Shown here one piece after another: positions 55,793 through 64,000 of a stretch of DNA of 64,000 bases (its first letter is position 1; each line of letters opens with the position of its first letter). The stretch spans positions 1,488,001-1,552,000 of the forward strand of contig CAWCUZ010000001.1 of NCBI GenBank assembly GCA_963798795.1. Direction: 5' to 3'. A program made the translations under genes and the position numbers. The notes below the pieces were generated by a model. The model worked only from the letters and a program-made list of their open reading frames with translations, had not been told where the DNA came from and ran no database searches. Source of the DNA: CAWCUZ01 sp963798795. GTDB lineage: Bacteria > Acidobacteriota > Vicinamibacteria > Vicinamibacterales > SCN-69-37.

Positions 55793-58461
55793 TGCGCGTG
55801 CTTCACGCCCTGATCGGCTGGGCGAATCGCGTGCGGGCCTTGGCGCGGCGGCGCCGGATCGCCCGCGACATCGACGACGAACTGGCGTTTCACCTGGCGA
55901 TGCGCGAGGCCGACCGCGCGGGCGCCGGCGACGCGGACCCCGCGAGAGCCGCGCGGCGCCGGTTCGGCAACGTGGCCGTGGTCAAAGACGAGGTGCGCGA
56001 CATGTGGACGTTTCCGACGCTCGAGAGCATCTGGCAGGACACCCGCTACGCACTTCGCTGGCTGCGTCGCACGCCCGGATTCACGATCGTCGCGGTGCTG
56101 GCGCTGGCGGTGGGCATTGGCGCCAACACGGCCATCTTCAGCCTGGTCGAAGCCGTGTTCGTGCGCGGTCTGCCGTATCCGAACGCCGGTCGGCTGGTGC
56201 TGCTCATCGGCAACGTCCAGCGCGCGGCCGGCGTAGAGCGTCGAGGCGGCTCGTACCCCGACTACCTCGACTGGCGCACCCGCGCCACCCACTTCGACGA
56301 CCTGGCGGCGTGGGACCAGACCACGATGACGCTGGCCGGATCGGACGGGGCCGAACGCATCGGCGTGGAGCCGGTCTCGCCGGCATATTTCGATCTGCTG
56401 GGCCAGCGGCCCACCCGCGGCCGGACGTTCCGGCCGGACGAGGACGTCCCGGACAACTGCCGCGTTGTCGTCCTGTCCGACGGACTGTGGCGCCGCCGGT
56501 TCGGCGCGGATCCAGACATCGTCGGCCGGCCGATCGAGATCAGCAGCCGCCAGTACGACGTCGTCGGCATTCTCCCGGCGGGATTCCGGGGGCTGTCGGA
56601 CCGGGCCGAGGCCTGGGTGCCGTTTGCGGTCTTCGGCCCCTCGCTCGAGGCGCGCGGCCGGCGCTGGTTCTCGGCGGTCGCGCGTCTGAAGCCCGGCGCC
56701 ACGATCGAGCAGGCGCAAAGCGAGCTGGACGCCGTGTCGGCCAACCTCGCCCGCGCCTACCCGGACACCGACGCCGAGCGCGGCGTGGAGATCAGTCCGC
56801 TCGCCGTGGAGACGTTCGGCGACCTCGAGCCCGCGCTGCGCACCCTGATGGGCGCGGTCGCGTTCGTTCTGCTCATCGCCTGCGCCAACGTGGCCAACCT
56901 GTTGATCGGCCGATCCGAAGCGCGGCAACGCGAAATGGCGGTGCGGACCGCCCTCGGCGCCGGCACGTCGCGCCTGTGGCGCCAGCTCGTCACCGAGAGC
57001 CTCGTGCTGTCGCTCGTGGGCGCCGGCGCCGGGCTGGCCGCGGCGCAACTGATGGTGCGCGCCCTGATCGCGACCAGCCCCGTGACACTGCCGAGTTTCG
57101 TCGACCCCGGCCTCGACTGGCGGGTGCTTCTGTTCACGACCGGCTGCGCCGTGGCCTGCGGCCTGCTGCTCGGCCTGGCGCCGCTCACCCACGCGCGGGT
57201 CGCCCGGCTGGGCGAGGCGCTCAAGGCCTCCGCGCGCGGATCGAGCCGGAGCGGCGCGCGGCTGCGCGGCGTCCTCGTGGTGGTGGAAGTGTCGGTCGCG
57301 GTCGTGCTCGTCGTCGGCGCCGGCCTGCTCATCCAGTCGGTCCGTCGGCTCACGGCGATCGACCCGGGCTTCAACCCGGACGGCGTCGTCACGCTGAGCG
57401 TGAACATTCCGCGCCGCCCGGTGCCCGCCGGCGCCACGCCCGCGCCGGACGCGCCGCCGCCTCCGCTCGTGGCGTCCCCGGACGAGCTGCTCGCGCGCGT
57501 GCGGGCGCTGCCGGGCGTCACGGCCGCGAGCCTGGCGAGCGACGTCCCGCTCGGCGGCTCCAGCTCCGCCATCTTTTATGCCGCCGAGGGCGACACGACG
57601 ACCGACGCGCAGACGCGGCCGCGCGCCTATGTCCATCGCGTGACGCCGGAATTTTTCCAGACGATGGCGATGCCGCTGGTAGCGGGACGGACGTTCGCGG
57701 CCAACGAAGTGACGGACGACAGCACGGCGGTCGTGGTCAGCGAGGACGTCGTCCGGCGCTTCTGGCCGAACCAGGATCCGATCGGCAGGCGCATCAAACC
57801 GGGCTCGGCCGGATCGAGCGCGCCGTGGCTCACGATCGTCGGCGTCGTCCCGGACGTGAAGTACCGCGGGCTACCCGACAATCCGACCACGGACCCGGAT
57901 CTCTACTTTCCGTTCGGGACGTCCGCGCCGCAGGCGGTGATTGCCCGAACCGCCGTGGATCCGGCATCGCTGGTGCCGGCGATCCGCGACACGATCCGGC
58001 AGCTCAGTCCGGCCATCGTCGTCTACGGCGCCGCGCCGATGACCGAGCTGGTGGCGGCCCAGACGGCGCAGACGCGATTCACCACGTGGCTGCTGGGCGT
58101 GTTCGCCGCCACCGCGCTCGCCCTGGCGGTGATCGGACTCTATGGGGTGATGTCGTACCTGGTGGCACAGCGGCGGCGCGAATTCGGCATCCGGCTGGCG
58201 CTCGGGGCGCGCCGGCCGGCTATTCTCTGGCTGGTCTTCGGCCACGGCGCGCGGTTGATCGCGAGCGGTCTCGTCATTGGCAGCGCCGCCGCGTTCGCGT
58301 TGTCGGGCCTGTTGGCGAGCCTGCTCTTCGACGTCACGGTGACCGACGCCGCCTCCGCTGTGGCTCTGGCGGTGCTGGCCGTGGTCGCGCTGGCGGCCTG
58401 CACGCTGCCGGCCTGGCGCGCGACGCAGGTGGATCCCGTGGTGGCGCTCAGGGTGGAGTGA
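55792..58461 (+). CDS. ADOP-type duplicated ABC permease
   Basis: The 889-residue protein opens with a permease prefix domain (DIDDELAFHLAMREADRAGA ... RRRFGNVAVVKDEVRDMW). Two MacB_PCD plus FtsX halves follow: first GFTIVAVLALAVGIGANTAI and AFVLLIACANVANLLIGRSE, then GVLVVVEVSVAVVLVVGAGL and VIGLYGVMSYLVAQRRREFG. This is the acidobacterial duplicated orphan permease layout, a MacB-like permease without its own ATPase. The substrates are unknown and may be envelope lipids or antibiotics. ATG overlaps the padR stop (TGATG). The C-terminus ends 14 nt into the convergent gene. Confidence 0.93.
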   Translation: MRVLHALIGWANRVRALARRRRIARDIDDELAFHLAMREADRAGAGDADPARAARRRFGNVAVVKDEVRDMWTFPTLESIWQDTRYALRWLRRTPGFTIVAVLALAVGIGANTAIFSLVEAVFVRGLPYPNAGRLVLLIGNVQRAAGVERRGGSYPDYLDWRTRATHFDDLAAWDQTTMTLAGSDGAERIGVEPVSPAYFDLLGQRPTRGRTFRPDEDVPDNCRVVVLSDGLWRRRFGADPDIVGRPIEISSRQYDVVGILPAGFRGLSDRAEAWVPFAVFGPSLEARGRRWFSAVARLKPGATIEQAQSELDAVSANLARAYPDTDAERGVEISPLAVETFGDLEPALRTLMGAVAFVLLIACANVANLLIGRSEARQREMAVRTALGAGTSRLWRQLVTESLVLSLVGAGAGLAAAQLMVRALIATSPVTLPSFVDPGLDWRVLLFTTGCAVACGLLLGLAPLTHARVARLGEALKASARGSSRSGARLRGVLVVVEVSVAVVLVVGAGLLIQSVRRLTAIDPGFNPDGVVTLSVNIPRRPVPAGATPAPDAPPPPLVASPDELLARVRALPGVTAASLASDVPLGGSSSAIFYAAEGDTTTDAQTRPRAYVHRVTPEFFQTMAMPLVAGRTFAANEVTDDSTAVVVSEDVVRRFWPNQDPIGRRIKPGSAGSSAPWLTIVGVVPDVKYRGLPDNPTTDPDLYFPFGTSAPQAVIARTAVDPASLVPAIRDTIRQLSPAIVVYGAAPMTELVAAQTAQTRFTTWLLGVFAATALALAVIGLYGVMSYLVAQRRREFGIRLALGARRPAILWLVFGHGARLIASGLVIGSAAAFALSGLLASLLFDVTVTDAASAVALAVLAVVALAACTLPAWRATQVDPVVALRVE

Positions 58462-60077
58462 CGCCGGCGTGGTCCTTGTGGATGCCGCCCTGGAGAATCC
58501 AGACTCGTTTCGTCGACGTGAAGCCGTGGGCGTTCCAGGTCGGCCAGCACGTGGTGAGCGAGTCGTCGCTGCAGGCAGAGTCGCCCGGCGGTTGGATCGT
58601 GAATGCCGTTGGCGTCGCCACGACGTCGGCCCACCACTGCTCCTCCGCGTCGCGGTCGTCGTATTCCGGGAATGCCGAATGCTCGGTAACCCGCACGTTC
58701 ATCCGCGAGCGGTCGATCAGCGTGACCGGGATGACCATCGATTCGCCGCGGTGAATGAGCGGCACCCGGAATCCGAGGTTCTTGAACTGACCCGCCGAAT
58801 CGGTAATGCGGATCGGCACGTCCTCGTAGTCTTCCTGCCCCGTGTTGCGGACCGTCACCTCGAACAGCGGCCAGCGCGTCCATTGCTGGCAGGTACTTGA
58901 TGCCGCTGCCTGACAGCGCCTTGCGCGCTTCGGCGGCGCCGGCGAGGATCGCCTGCCTGGCGGCATCCTGCGCTTTCGATTTGAATGCCTCGACCGTCAT
59001 GCCTGCCAGCGCGTCGCTCCCCGGCACGGGAATCTCGGCCGCGACGCTGGCCGCCAGGTACCCGGCGCCGTCGTTCATGAGCTGGTCGAGGTTGGGCACG
59101 CTCGGCGGCAGGCCGGCCGCCATCATCGCCGTCTGGAGCGCGATGCTCAGGACGGCCTTGGGGATCATCGGCAGAATCGCGTGCGCCACGTTGACGACCG
59201 CATTCTGGATATCCCCGTAGGCCGTGACGGCCCAGTCCCAGATCTCGACCAGCGCGTCGCCGACGACCTCGAACCCGCTCTTGCCCGTGTCGCGCGGAAT
59301 CGCCTCGCAGCCTGCGGGCCAGTTGTCGTACCGCAGCATCGGGATCCACTTGAAATTGGTGATGGCGATCGACGGGCCGGGCTTCGAAAGCGTGGCGAAG
59401 GTCACCGACGGCCGATAGCCGTACACGATTTCGATGGGGTCGGACGGCCGGCCGACCGGCGTCGGGTCGGCCGCCGAGCGCACCGGTACGATGCGGACGT
59501 ACAGCCGCAACGGGCCCGTCGCCGGTCCGACCGGAGCCGAAGTGCGCACGCCGGTCCGCGCGCCGACAGAGGGGCGGCCCGGCGCCGGTCGAGGCGGAGG
59601 CAGGTGGAGTACGGGCCCCGACGGCGGCACGAAGGGCTTCACCCCGAGCGAGCGCGCCAGGGCCGCCAGGTCCAGCTCGACTTCGTTCTCCGTTCCGTCC
59701 TGCAGGCCCGTCTGCACGACGCCGCCCGGCGACGGATCGGTCGCCAGCACGCCGAGCGCCAGTGGTGTGTAGAGGACCTGCCACCGCACGCCGCCGGCCG
59801 CGGGCAGGCGAGCGACGTTCCAAAGGAAGTAGTAGCTCGTCGGGTCCGTCGGCGAGACGTAGACGGGGTTGTCGCCGTTGGGACACGGGTACTGGTGCTC
59901 CACGCAGTTGTGGGGGTCGTATTCGAGGCGCGCGCCGCCTGGCTGCGCAACCGGACCAGCCACCGCATCCGGTCGAACCAGCCGCGGCACCACACGCTGC
60001 TGGCCTTGCGCGGCCACGCGAGCGCCGGCGGGCCACGCCAGCGCCGCGCACACGACGATCGCCACCCGGGTCTTCAT
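58448..60077 (-). CDS. Secreted protein of unknown function, one frame shift
   Basis: A signal peptide (VAIVVCAALAWPAGARVAAQ) leads a protein of about 542 residues. The N-terminal third is beta-rich (YDPHNCVEHQYPCPNGDNPV, TSYYFLWNVARLPAAGGVRW, PLRLYVRIVPVRSAAD). Next come CEAIPRDTGKSGFEVVGDAL, amphipathic helices and an Ala-rich stretch. The C-terminal part (WPLFEVTVRNTGQEDYEDVP) is an Ig-like sandwich, reached only after a one-base shift near 58875. It ends TSTKRVWILQGGIHKDHAGV. I recognise no family. Helical segments such as VPNLDQLMNDGAGYLAASVA could pack like a pore or toxin domain, but that is speculation. Confidence 0.6.
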
Positions 60078-60120
60078 GCGATCCTCCGCGTCGAGGATAC
60101 TCCTTCCGCAGCACTTCGCC

Positions 60121-60558
60121 TCAGGCCGGGTCCCTGGGGCCTGGCAAGCCGAGCGTCGATCGAAAGGCCGTCGGGTCCGGAATGTCGGCGAACAGGTCGA
60201 CGTAGATCGGCCAGCTTCGCGCGACCGGAATCCAGGCGCGCGGCGCCGCGATGTGCGAGACGGCCGCTTGCGCCGTGAGCCGCACGCGCGGCCGGCCGAG
60301 CGACGCGCGCGGAATCCGCCGGCGCACGAAGCCCAGCGTCGTGACCACCACCACGTCATCCGCGGCACGATCGATGCGCACGGCGACGACCGCCGGCAGC
60401 AGCAGGGCCGGCAGCGCGATGGGCGCGGCCATCGCCAGAAACGTCCAGTCGTGGAAATGGAAGGCGGCGACGCCCAGCAGACCGGATGCGGCAATGCCGA
60501 GGCCGGCGAGCACGCGCCACGTCCAGGCGAGCCACCCGCCGTACCGGTAGATCGTCAT
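60121..60558 (-). CDS. Small membrane protein with a PH-like domain
   Basis: The 145-residue protein has two N-terminal helices (WRVLAGLGIAASGLLGVAAF and FLAMAAPIALPALLLPAVVA). The soluble part has strands (DDVVVVTTLGFVRRRIPRAS, RVRLTAQAAV, WPIYVDLFADIPDPTAF) like the bacterial PH-like 'YdbT/PH_2' domains that follow such hairpins. Function is unknown. It lies 43 nt before the preceding secreted-protein gene on the same strand. Confidence 0.65.
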   Translation of the reverse strand: MTIYRYGGWLAWTWRVLAGLGIAASGLLGVAAFHFHDWTFLAMAAPIALPALLLPAVVAVRIDRAADDVVVVTTLGFVRRRIPRASLGRPRVRLTAQAAVSHIAAPRAWIPVARSWPIYVDLFADIPDPTAFRSTLGLPGPRDPA

Positions 60559-60641
60559 CGCCTCACGCGGGCCACGTGCCGCGCGTCCAGCCAGGTCGCA
60601 TCGCGGGTAGTTATACCCGAAGCACGGAATCGCCCATCCCC

Positions 60642-60647
60642 TACAAT
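60642..60647 (+). promoter_or_regulatory. -10-like TACAAT placed for a leaderless transcript
   Basis: TACAAT ends 6 nt before the GH20 ATG (60654) and the gap (CTGCCC) has no ribosome site. The transcription start would fall on the ATG. Confidence 0.45.
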
Positions 60648-60653
60648 CTGCCC

Positions 60654-62780
60654 ATGCCTCGCTTCGCCTTCGCCGCCGGTGTCGTCTGGTGCTGTCTGCT
60701 GCAGCCGATCGGCGCGGGACAGACCGCTCGGCCGTCGCCGGTGCTGAGCCTGATGCCCGTCCCGGCGCACGTCGAGTGGACGGCGGGGCGCGTGGCGATC
60801 GACCCCACCTTCCGCGTTGCCGTCCGCGGCTACGTGGACGCGCGGCTGCGGGCCGGCGTCGACCGCGCGATGCGGCGGCTGGAGCGCCGCACGGGGTTCG
60901 ATCTGGCGCGGGATCCCGTCGACGACCCGCTCGCCGCCCGGTTCGTCGTCGTGTGCGAGGGGCCGGGCCTCGAGGTGCCCGCGCTCGGCGAGGACGAGTC
61001 CTACACGCTCGAAGCGAATCGGCAGGTCCTCCTGAAAGCCCGGACCGTCGTCGGCGCGCTGCGCGGCCTCGAGACGTTCCTGCAGATCGTCTCCGGCGAC
61101 CAGCAGGGCTTCTACGTCCCGGCCGTGGCCATCCAGGATCGGCCGCGCTTTCCCTGGCGCGGGCTGCTCATCGACGTCGGGCGGCACTTCGAGCCGGTGG
61201 AGGTGATCGAGCGAGAGCTGGATGCGATGGCCGCCGTGAAATTGAACGTCCTGCACTGGCACCTGAGCGAGGACCAGGGCTTCCGCGTCGAGAGCCGCCG
61301 CTATCCGAAGCTGCAGGAGCTGGGATCGGACGGCCAGTTCTACACGCAGGACCAGCTGCGGGAGGTCGTCGAGTACGCGCGCCTGCGCGGGATCCGGGTC
61401 GTCCCGGAGTTCGACATGCCCGGCCACGTGACGAGCTGGGTGGTGGCGTACCCGGAGCTGGCGGCGGCGCCGGGACCGTTCGCGCTGGCGCGGACCTTCG
61501 GCGTGTTCGACGCCGCGTTCGACCCGACGAAGAAGTCCACCTACGCGTTCATCGATCGGTTCATCGGCGAGATGGCGCCCATCTTCCCGGACGCCTGCTG
61601 GCACATCGGCGGCGACGAGAACAACGGCAAGCAGTGGGCCGCCAACCCGCAGATCCAGGCCTTCATGACGGCGCACGGCCTGGCCGACGCGCACGCGCTC
61701 CAGACCTACTTCAACCGGCAGCTCGTCGGCATCCTGCGCCAGCACGGCAAGCGGATGATGGGCTGGGATGAAATCCTGCAGCCGGGTTTACCGCAGCAGG
61801 CCGTCATCCAGTCGTGGCGTGGCCAGCGGGCGCTCGACGACGCCGCGCGTCAGGGCTATGACGGCGTCCTTTCGGCCGGCTACTACATCGATCTGATGAA
61901 CACGGCCGCCAGCCACTACGCCGTCGACCCCCTGCCGGCGTCGAGCGGACTGACGGACGATGAGGCCGCGCACATCCTGGGGGGCGAGGCGACGATGTGG
62001 GGCGAGTGGGTCGACCCGGAAACGATCGACTCGCGCATCTGGCCGAGGACCGCCGCTATCGCCGAGCGGTTCTGGTCGCCGCGCGAGGTGACCGACGTCG
62101 ACGACATGTACCGGAGGCTCGCCGCCGTCAGCGTCGACCTGGAGCAACTGGGCCTGACGCACGAGAAGAACCGCGACATGCTGCTGCGGCGGCTCGCGCA
62201 CACCGCCGACCTCGGACCGCTCCACACGCTGGCCGACGTGATCGAGCCGGTCAAGGGATACCAGCGCGGCGCGCAGCAGCACGGCACGACGTTCCTGCCG
62301 CTGACGCATCTCGTCGACGCCGTCAGCACCGACAGCCTCGGGGCGCGACAGGTGCGCGCCCAGGTGGATGCACTCTTGGGGGATGCGCCGGATTTCGTCC
62401 GCGGGCGCGACCCGCTCGAGACGCGATTCGCGGCGTGGCGCAATCTGCATCCCGCGATCGATCGGCTGATCGATCAGGCGCCCGCGCTGCGCGAGGCGGC
62501 CCCGCTCGCCGCCGAGCTGGCGGCAATGGGCGAGATGGGCCTCGATGCGCTCAGCTATCTGTCCACCGGGGCCACGCCGCCGGCGGCGTGGCGCGACGCG
62601 CAACTGGCGTCGCTCACGCAGGCCGCCCGACCCGTGGCGGCGGTGGAGTTTCCATTCGTCACGGCGATGCGCGAGCTCGTGGTGGCGGCGACCGAGCAGG
62701 ACCAGCTCCGAACGATGTCGCCCGCCGACTGGCGCGCGCGGGTGCGCCAACTGGCCGCGCCTCCGAGGCGCGGGCGGTAG
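60654..62780 (+). CDS. Secreted GH20 beta-N-acetylhexosaminidase
   Basis: The 708-residue protein has a signal peptide (FAFAAGVVWCCLLQPIGAGQ), a GH20b domain (LSLMPVPAHVEWTAGRVAID), then the TIM barrel. The barrel shows GLLIDVGRHFEPVEVIEREL, HWHLSEDQGFRVE, and the catalytic Asp321-Glu322 in CWHIGGDENNGKQW; Glu is the acid and Asp positions the acetamido group. WGEWVDPETIDSRIWPRTAA follows. The extra C-terminal 200 helical residues are longer than in minimal GH20 enzymes. It releases terminal GlcNAc/GalNAc from glycans outside the inner membrane. Confidence 0.95.
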   Translation: MPRFAFAAGVVWCCLLQPIGAGQTARPSPVLSLMPVPAHVEWTAGRVAIDPTFRVAVRGYVDARLRAGVDRAMRRLERRTGFDLARDPVDDPLAARFVVVCEGPGLEVPALGEDESYTLEANRQVLLKARTVVGALRGLETFLQIVSGDQQGFYVPAVAIQDRPRFPWRGLLIDVGRHFEPVEVIERELDAMAAVKLNVLHWHLSEDQGFRVESRRYPKLQELGSDGQFYTQDQLREVVEYARLRGIRVVPEFDMPGHVTSWVVAYPELAAAPGPFALARTFGVFDAAFDPTKKSTYAFIDRFIGEMAPIFPDACWHIGGDENNGKQWAANPQIQAFMTAHGLADAHALQTYFNRQLVGILRQHGKRMMGWDEILQPGLPQQAVIQSWRGQRALDDAARQGYDGVLSAGYYIDLMNTAASHYAVDPLPASSGLTDDEAAHILGGEATMWGEWVDPETIDSRIWPRTAAIAERFWSPREVTDVDDMYRRLAAVSVDLEQLGLTHEKNRDMLLRRLAHTADLGPLHTLADVIEPVKGYQRGAQQHGTTFLPLTHLVDAVSTDSLGARQVRAQVDALLGDAPDFVRGRDPLETRFAAWRNLHPAIDRLIDQAPALREAAPLAAELAAMGEMGLDALSYLSTGATPPAAWRDAQLASLTQAARPVAAVEFPFVTAMRELVVAATEQDQLRTMSPADWRARVRQLAAPPRRGR

Positions 62781-62830
62781 ACCGGCTCCCGGCCGGCCCA
62801 CCGCCATCCGCGCCCGGCCACGGGCTCGGC

Positions 62831-63490
62831 TCAGCGCCTGAAGCGGAGTCCCGCGCCGCGCCTGACGCCGGCGCCGGCGCCGGCGCCGCGGCCCTCGTGC
62901 AGGCGCATCGTCTCGCGCTGCTTCGGCGTGAGCACGTCGGCCGTCGCCGTCGCCGTCTTCACCCGCAGATCGAGAAGCTGCTTCTCGAGCGTCGCGACCT
63001 TGGCGGCAAGACTCGTGATCCTGGCGCTGTCGCGCTTGTCGGAAAACAGCTCGCGGTGGAGTGTCTTCTGCGTGAACTCCAGCTCATCCACCAACGGCGC
63101 CCCCTGATCGCGCGCCGCGCGTTCGAGGTCGGCGATCGTCGCGCGCTGGTCGTCGTTGAGGTCGAGCGCGTTCGCTCCCGGGCCGGCGCCGCGCCCTCGG
63201 CCCATCATCGGACCACCGCGGCCCGCCTGCGGACCGCGCGCCATCTGCTGCCCGGCGCCCTGCCCCGGTCTGACGCCTGGCGGCTGTCCCTGTCCGCGGC
63301 CCGGTCCGGCCATGCGGCCGCGCCCCATGGCGCCCTGCCCCGTCGGGGGCGGCGCCGCCTGGCCCTGCACGACGGGCGGGTCGCCGGCCTGGCCCTGTCC
63401 CGGACCGGCCGCGCCCTGGGCCGCCACGAACGCGGCGGCCAGTCCCACCGCTGTCACCGTTGCGCCAATGCTGAAGAGTCTTCGAGTCAT
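62831..63490 (-). CDS. Periplasmic Spy/CpxP-like protein with Gly/Arg-rich region
   Basis: The 219-residue protein starts with a signal (LFSIGATVTAVGLAAAFVAA). Residues 30-105 are Gly/Arg/Gln/Pro-rich and disordered (GAMGRGRMAGPGRGQGQPPG). The C-terminal half is helical with two LTxxQ-type motifs (LNDDQRATI and LTPKQRETM) that mark Spy/CpxP-like periplasmic chaperones and metal sensors. GGGAG stands 6 nt before ATG 63490. It could guard envelope proteins under metal stress, in line with the copper genes at the other end. Confidence 0.75.
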   Translation of the reverse strand: MTRRLFSIGATVTAVGLAAAFVAAQGAAGPGQGQAGDPPVVQGQAAPPPTGQGAMGRGRMAGPGRGQGQPPGVRPGQGAGQQMARGPQAGRGGPMMGRGRGAGPGANALDLNDDQRATIADLERAARDQGAPLVDELEFTQKTLHRELFSDKRDSARITSLAAKVATLEKQLLDLRVKTATATADVLTPKQRETMRLHEGRGAGAGAGVRRGAGLRFRR

Positions 63491-63634
63491 GTGGTACTCC
63501 CTTCCGATTCGCTGGTCTGATCCATTGGACCAATTCGAATGCGTGAGGTTGCGAACGCCGACCGACTTTCACAGAGTTGTCATACCTGGCGTCGCGGCTG
63601 GAGCCGGAGCATTCGCCAGGGCGGCCGGCCGTGC

Positions 63635-63640
63635 TAGCAT
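63635..63640 (+). promoter_or_regulatory. -10-like TAGCAT placed for a leaderless transcript
   Basis: TAGCAT ends 7 nt before ATG 63648; the gap (CCCCGCC) has no ribosome site. Third example of this layout in the window. Confidence 0.4.
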
Positions 63641-63647
63641 CCCCGCC

Positions 63648-64000
63648 ATGCGCTCACTTCGGGTCCGTCTGGTCGTTCCTCTCGTCCTGGCCGCGGTCGT
63701 CCTGGTCCCGGCGGCATCCACGCTGGCCTTCCGGGCCACGCCGGCGAAGCTGTCCGACGCGGAGTTCTGGAAGCTGTCGCAGGAGCTGTCCGAGCCGAAC
63801 GGTTACTTCCGTTCCGACAACCTGCTCTCGAACGAGATGGGCTTCCAGACGATCATCCCGGAGCTGCTGCAGATCGTGAAGCCCGGCGTCTACCTGGGCG
63901 TCGGCCCGGAGCAGAACTTCACCTACATCGCGTCGCTCAAGCCGAAGATGGTGTTCATCACCGACATCCGGCGCGGCAACCTGCAGCTTCACTTGATGTA
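63648..64000 (+). CDS. Exported protein of an unnamed conserved family, truncated by the window edge
   Basis: 117 N-terminal residues are visible. A signal peptide (VVPLVLAAVVLVPAASTLAF) precedes LSDAEFWKLSQELSEPNGYF, SDNLLSNEMGFQTIIPELLQ, GVYLGVGPEQNFTYIASLKP and VFITDIRRGNLQLHLMY. These blocks recur in a conserved bacterial family without a known function; 'GVGPEQNFTYIA' and 'DIRRGNL' look like a ligand or cofactor site of a Rossmann-type methyltransferase, which would be strange outside the cytoplasm. The signal could also be a membrane anchor. Confidence 0.7.
   Translation, partial: MRSLRVRLVVPLVLAAVVLVPAASTLAFRATPAKLSDAEFWKLSQELSEPNGYFRSDNLLSNEMGFQTIIPELLQIVKPGVYLGVGPEQNFTYIASLKPKMVFITDIRRGNLQLHLM

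Noticed and set aside
55792..58461. MacB macrolide exporter
   Set aside because: There is no ATPase domain. The duplicated permease with an N-terminal prefix domain and a PadR neighbour is the ADOP type.

Overview
The window is about 70% G+C and densely packed on both strands. I see no tRNA, rRNA, CRISPR array, prophage or transposase gene. A PadR regulator sits directly before a duplicated MacB-type permease with an N-terminal prefix domain, the arrangement called ADOP in Acidobacteriota. Together with many secreted glycan-active proteins, this suggests an acidobacterium, perhaps of the Vicinamibacteria. That is inference; no ribosomal marker is present. About nine otherwise healthy genes carry one or two single-base frame breaks, and one P-type ATPase gene carries at least a dozen, so parts of this sequence may hold indel errors. 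I give restored gene extents and say so each time.

Layout. 0-11 kb: an efflux and metal region on the minus strand. It holds the start of a TolC gene, a small secreted protein, a broken copper-type P1B ATPase, a divergent MFS transporter, and a MacB-like permease preceded by three successive HlyD-type adaptors with no ATPase gene. 11-24 kb: a palindromic repeat element, a lipid-linked sugar pair (GT-C plus GT2), a secreted aldolase, a GH92 glycosidase, a c-type cytochrome, an amino-acid permease whose C-terminus is written by a second repeat element, and an S10 carboxypeptidase. 24-28 kb: a signal-peptide-bearing kinase-fold protein next to an ATP/ADP-translocase-like carrier with HEAT repeats. 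28-31 kb: feoA, feoB and a small Cys-containing membrane protein for ferrous iron uptake.

31-41 kb is a surface-glycan locus: a coiled-coil protein, a glycosyltransferase, a GT-A-like protein that has lost its DxD motif, and a 1,435-residue fusion (FkbM methyltransferase, coiled coil, five PDV-type repeats, GT4-like domain, GT-A domain). The first four genes overlap start to stop. Converging on them are a membrane-anchored sulfatase-like gene and a methyltransferase. 41-49 kb: an ECF-like sigma factor with a zinc-finger anti-sigma factor ending in YCF48-like repeats, a DUF4139 protein, a very large secreted protein and serA. 49-55 kb: a lipoprotein with three NlpC/P60 domains of which only the last looks catalytic, a sarcosine-oxidase-like flavoenzyme, the EF-P paralogue EfpL (YeiP), and secreted proteins. 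55-64 kb: padR-ADOP, secreted and membrane proteins, a GH20 hexosaminidase, a Spy/CpxP-like protein and a truncated gene at the right edge.

The most interesting idea is that the nucleotide carrier supplies ATP outside the inner membrane for the adjacent exported kinase-like protein. Next come the fusion glycosyltransferase and a family of palindromic elements that abut stop codons and in two cases extend coding sequences.
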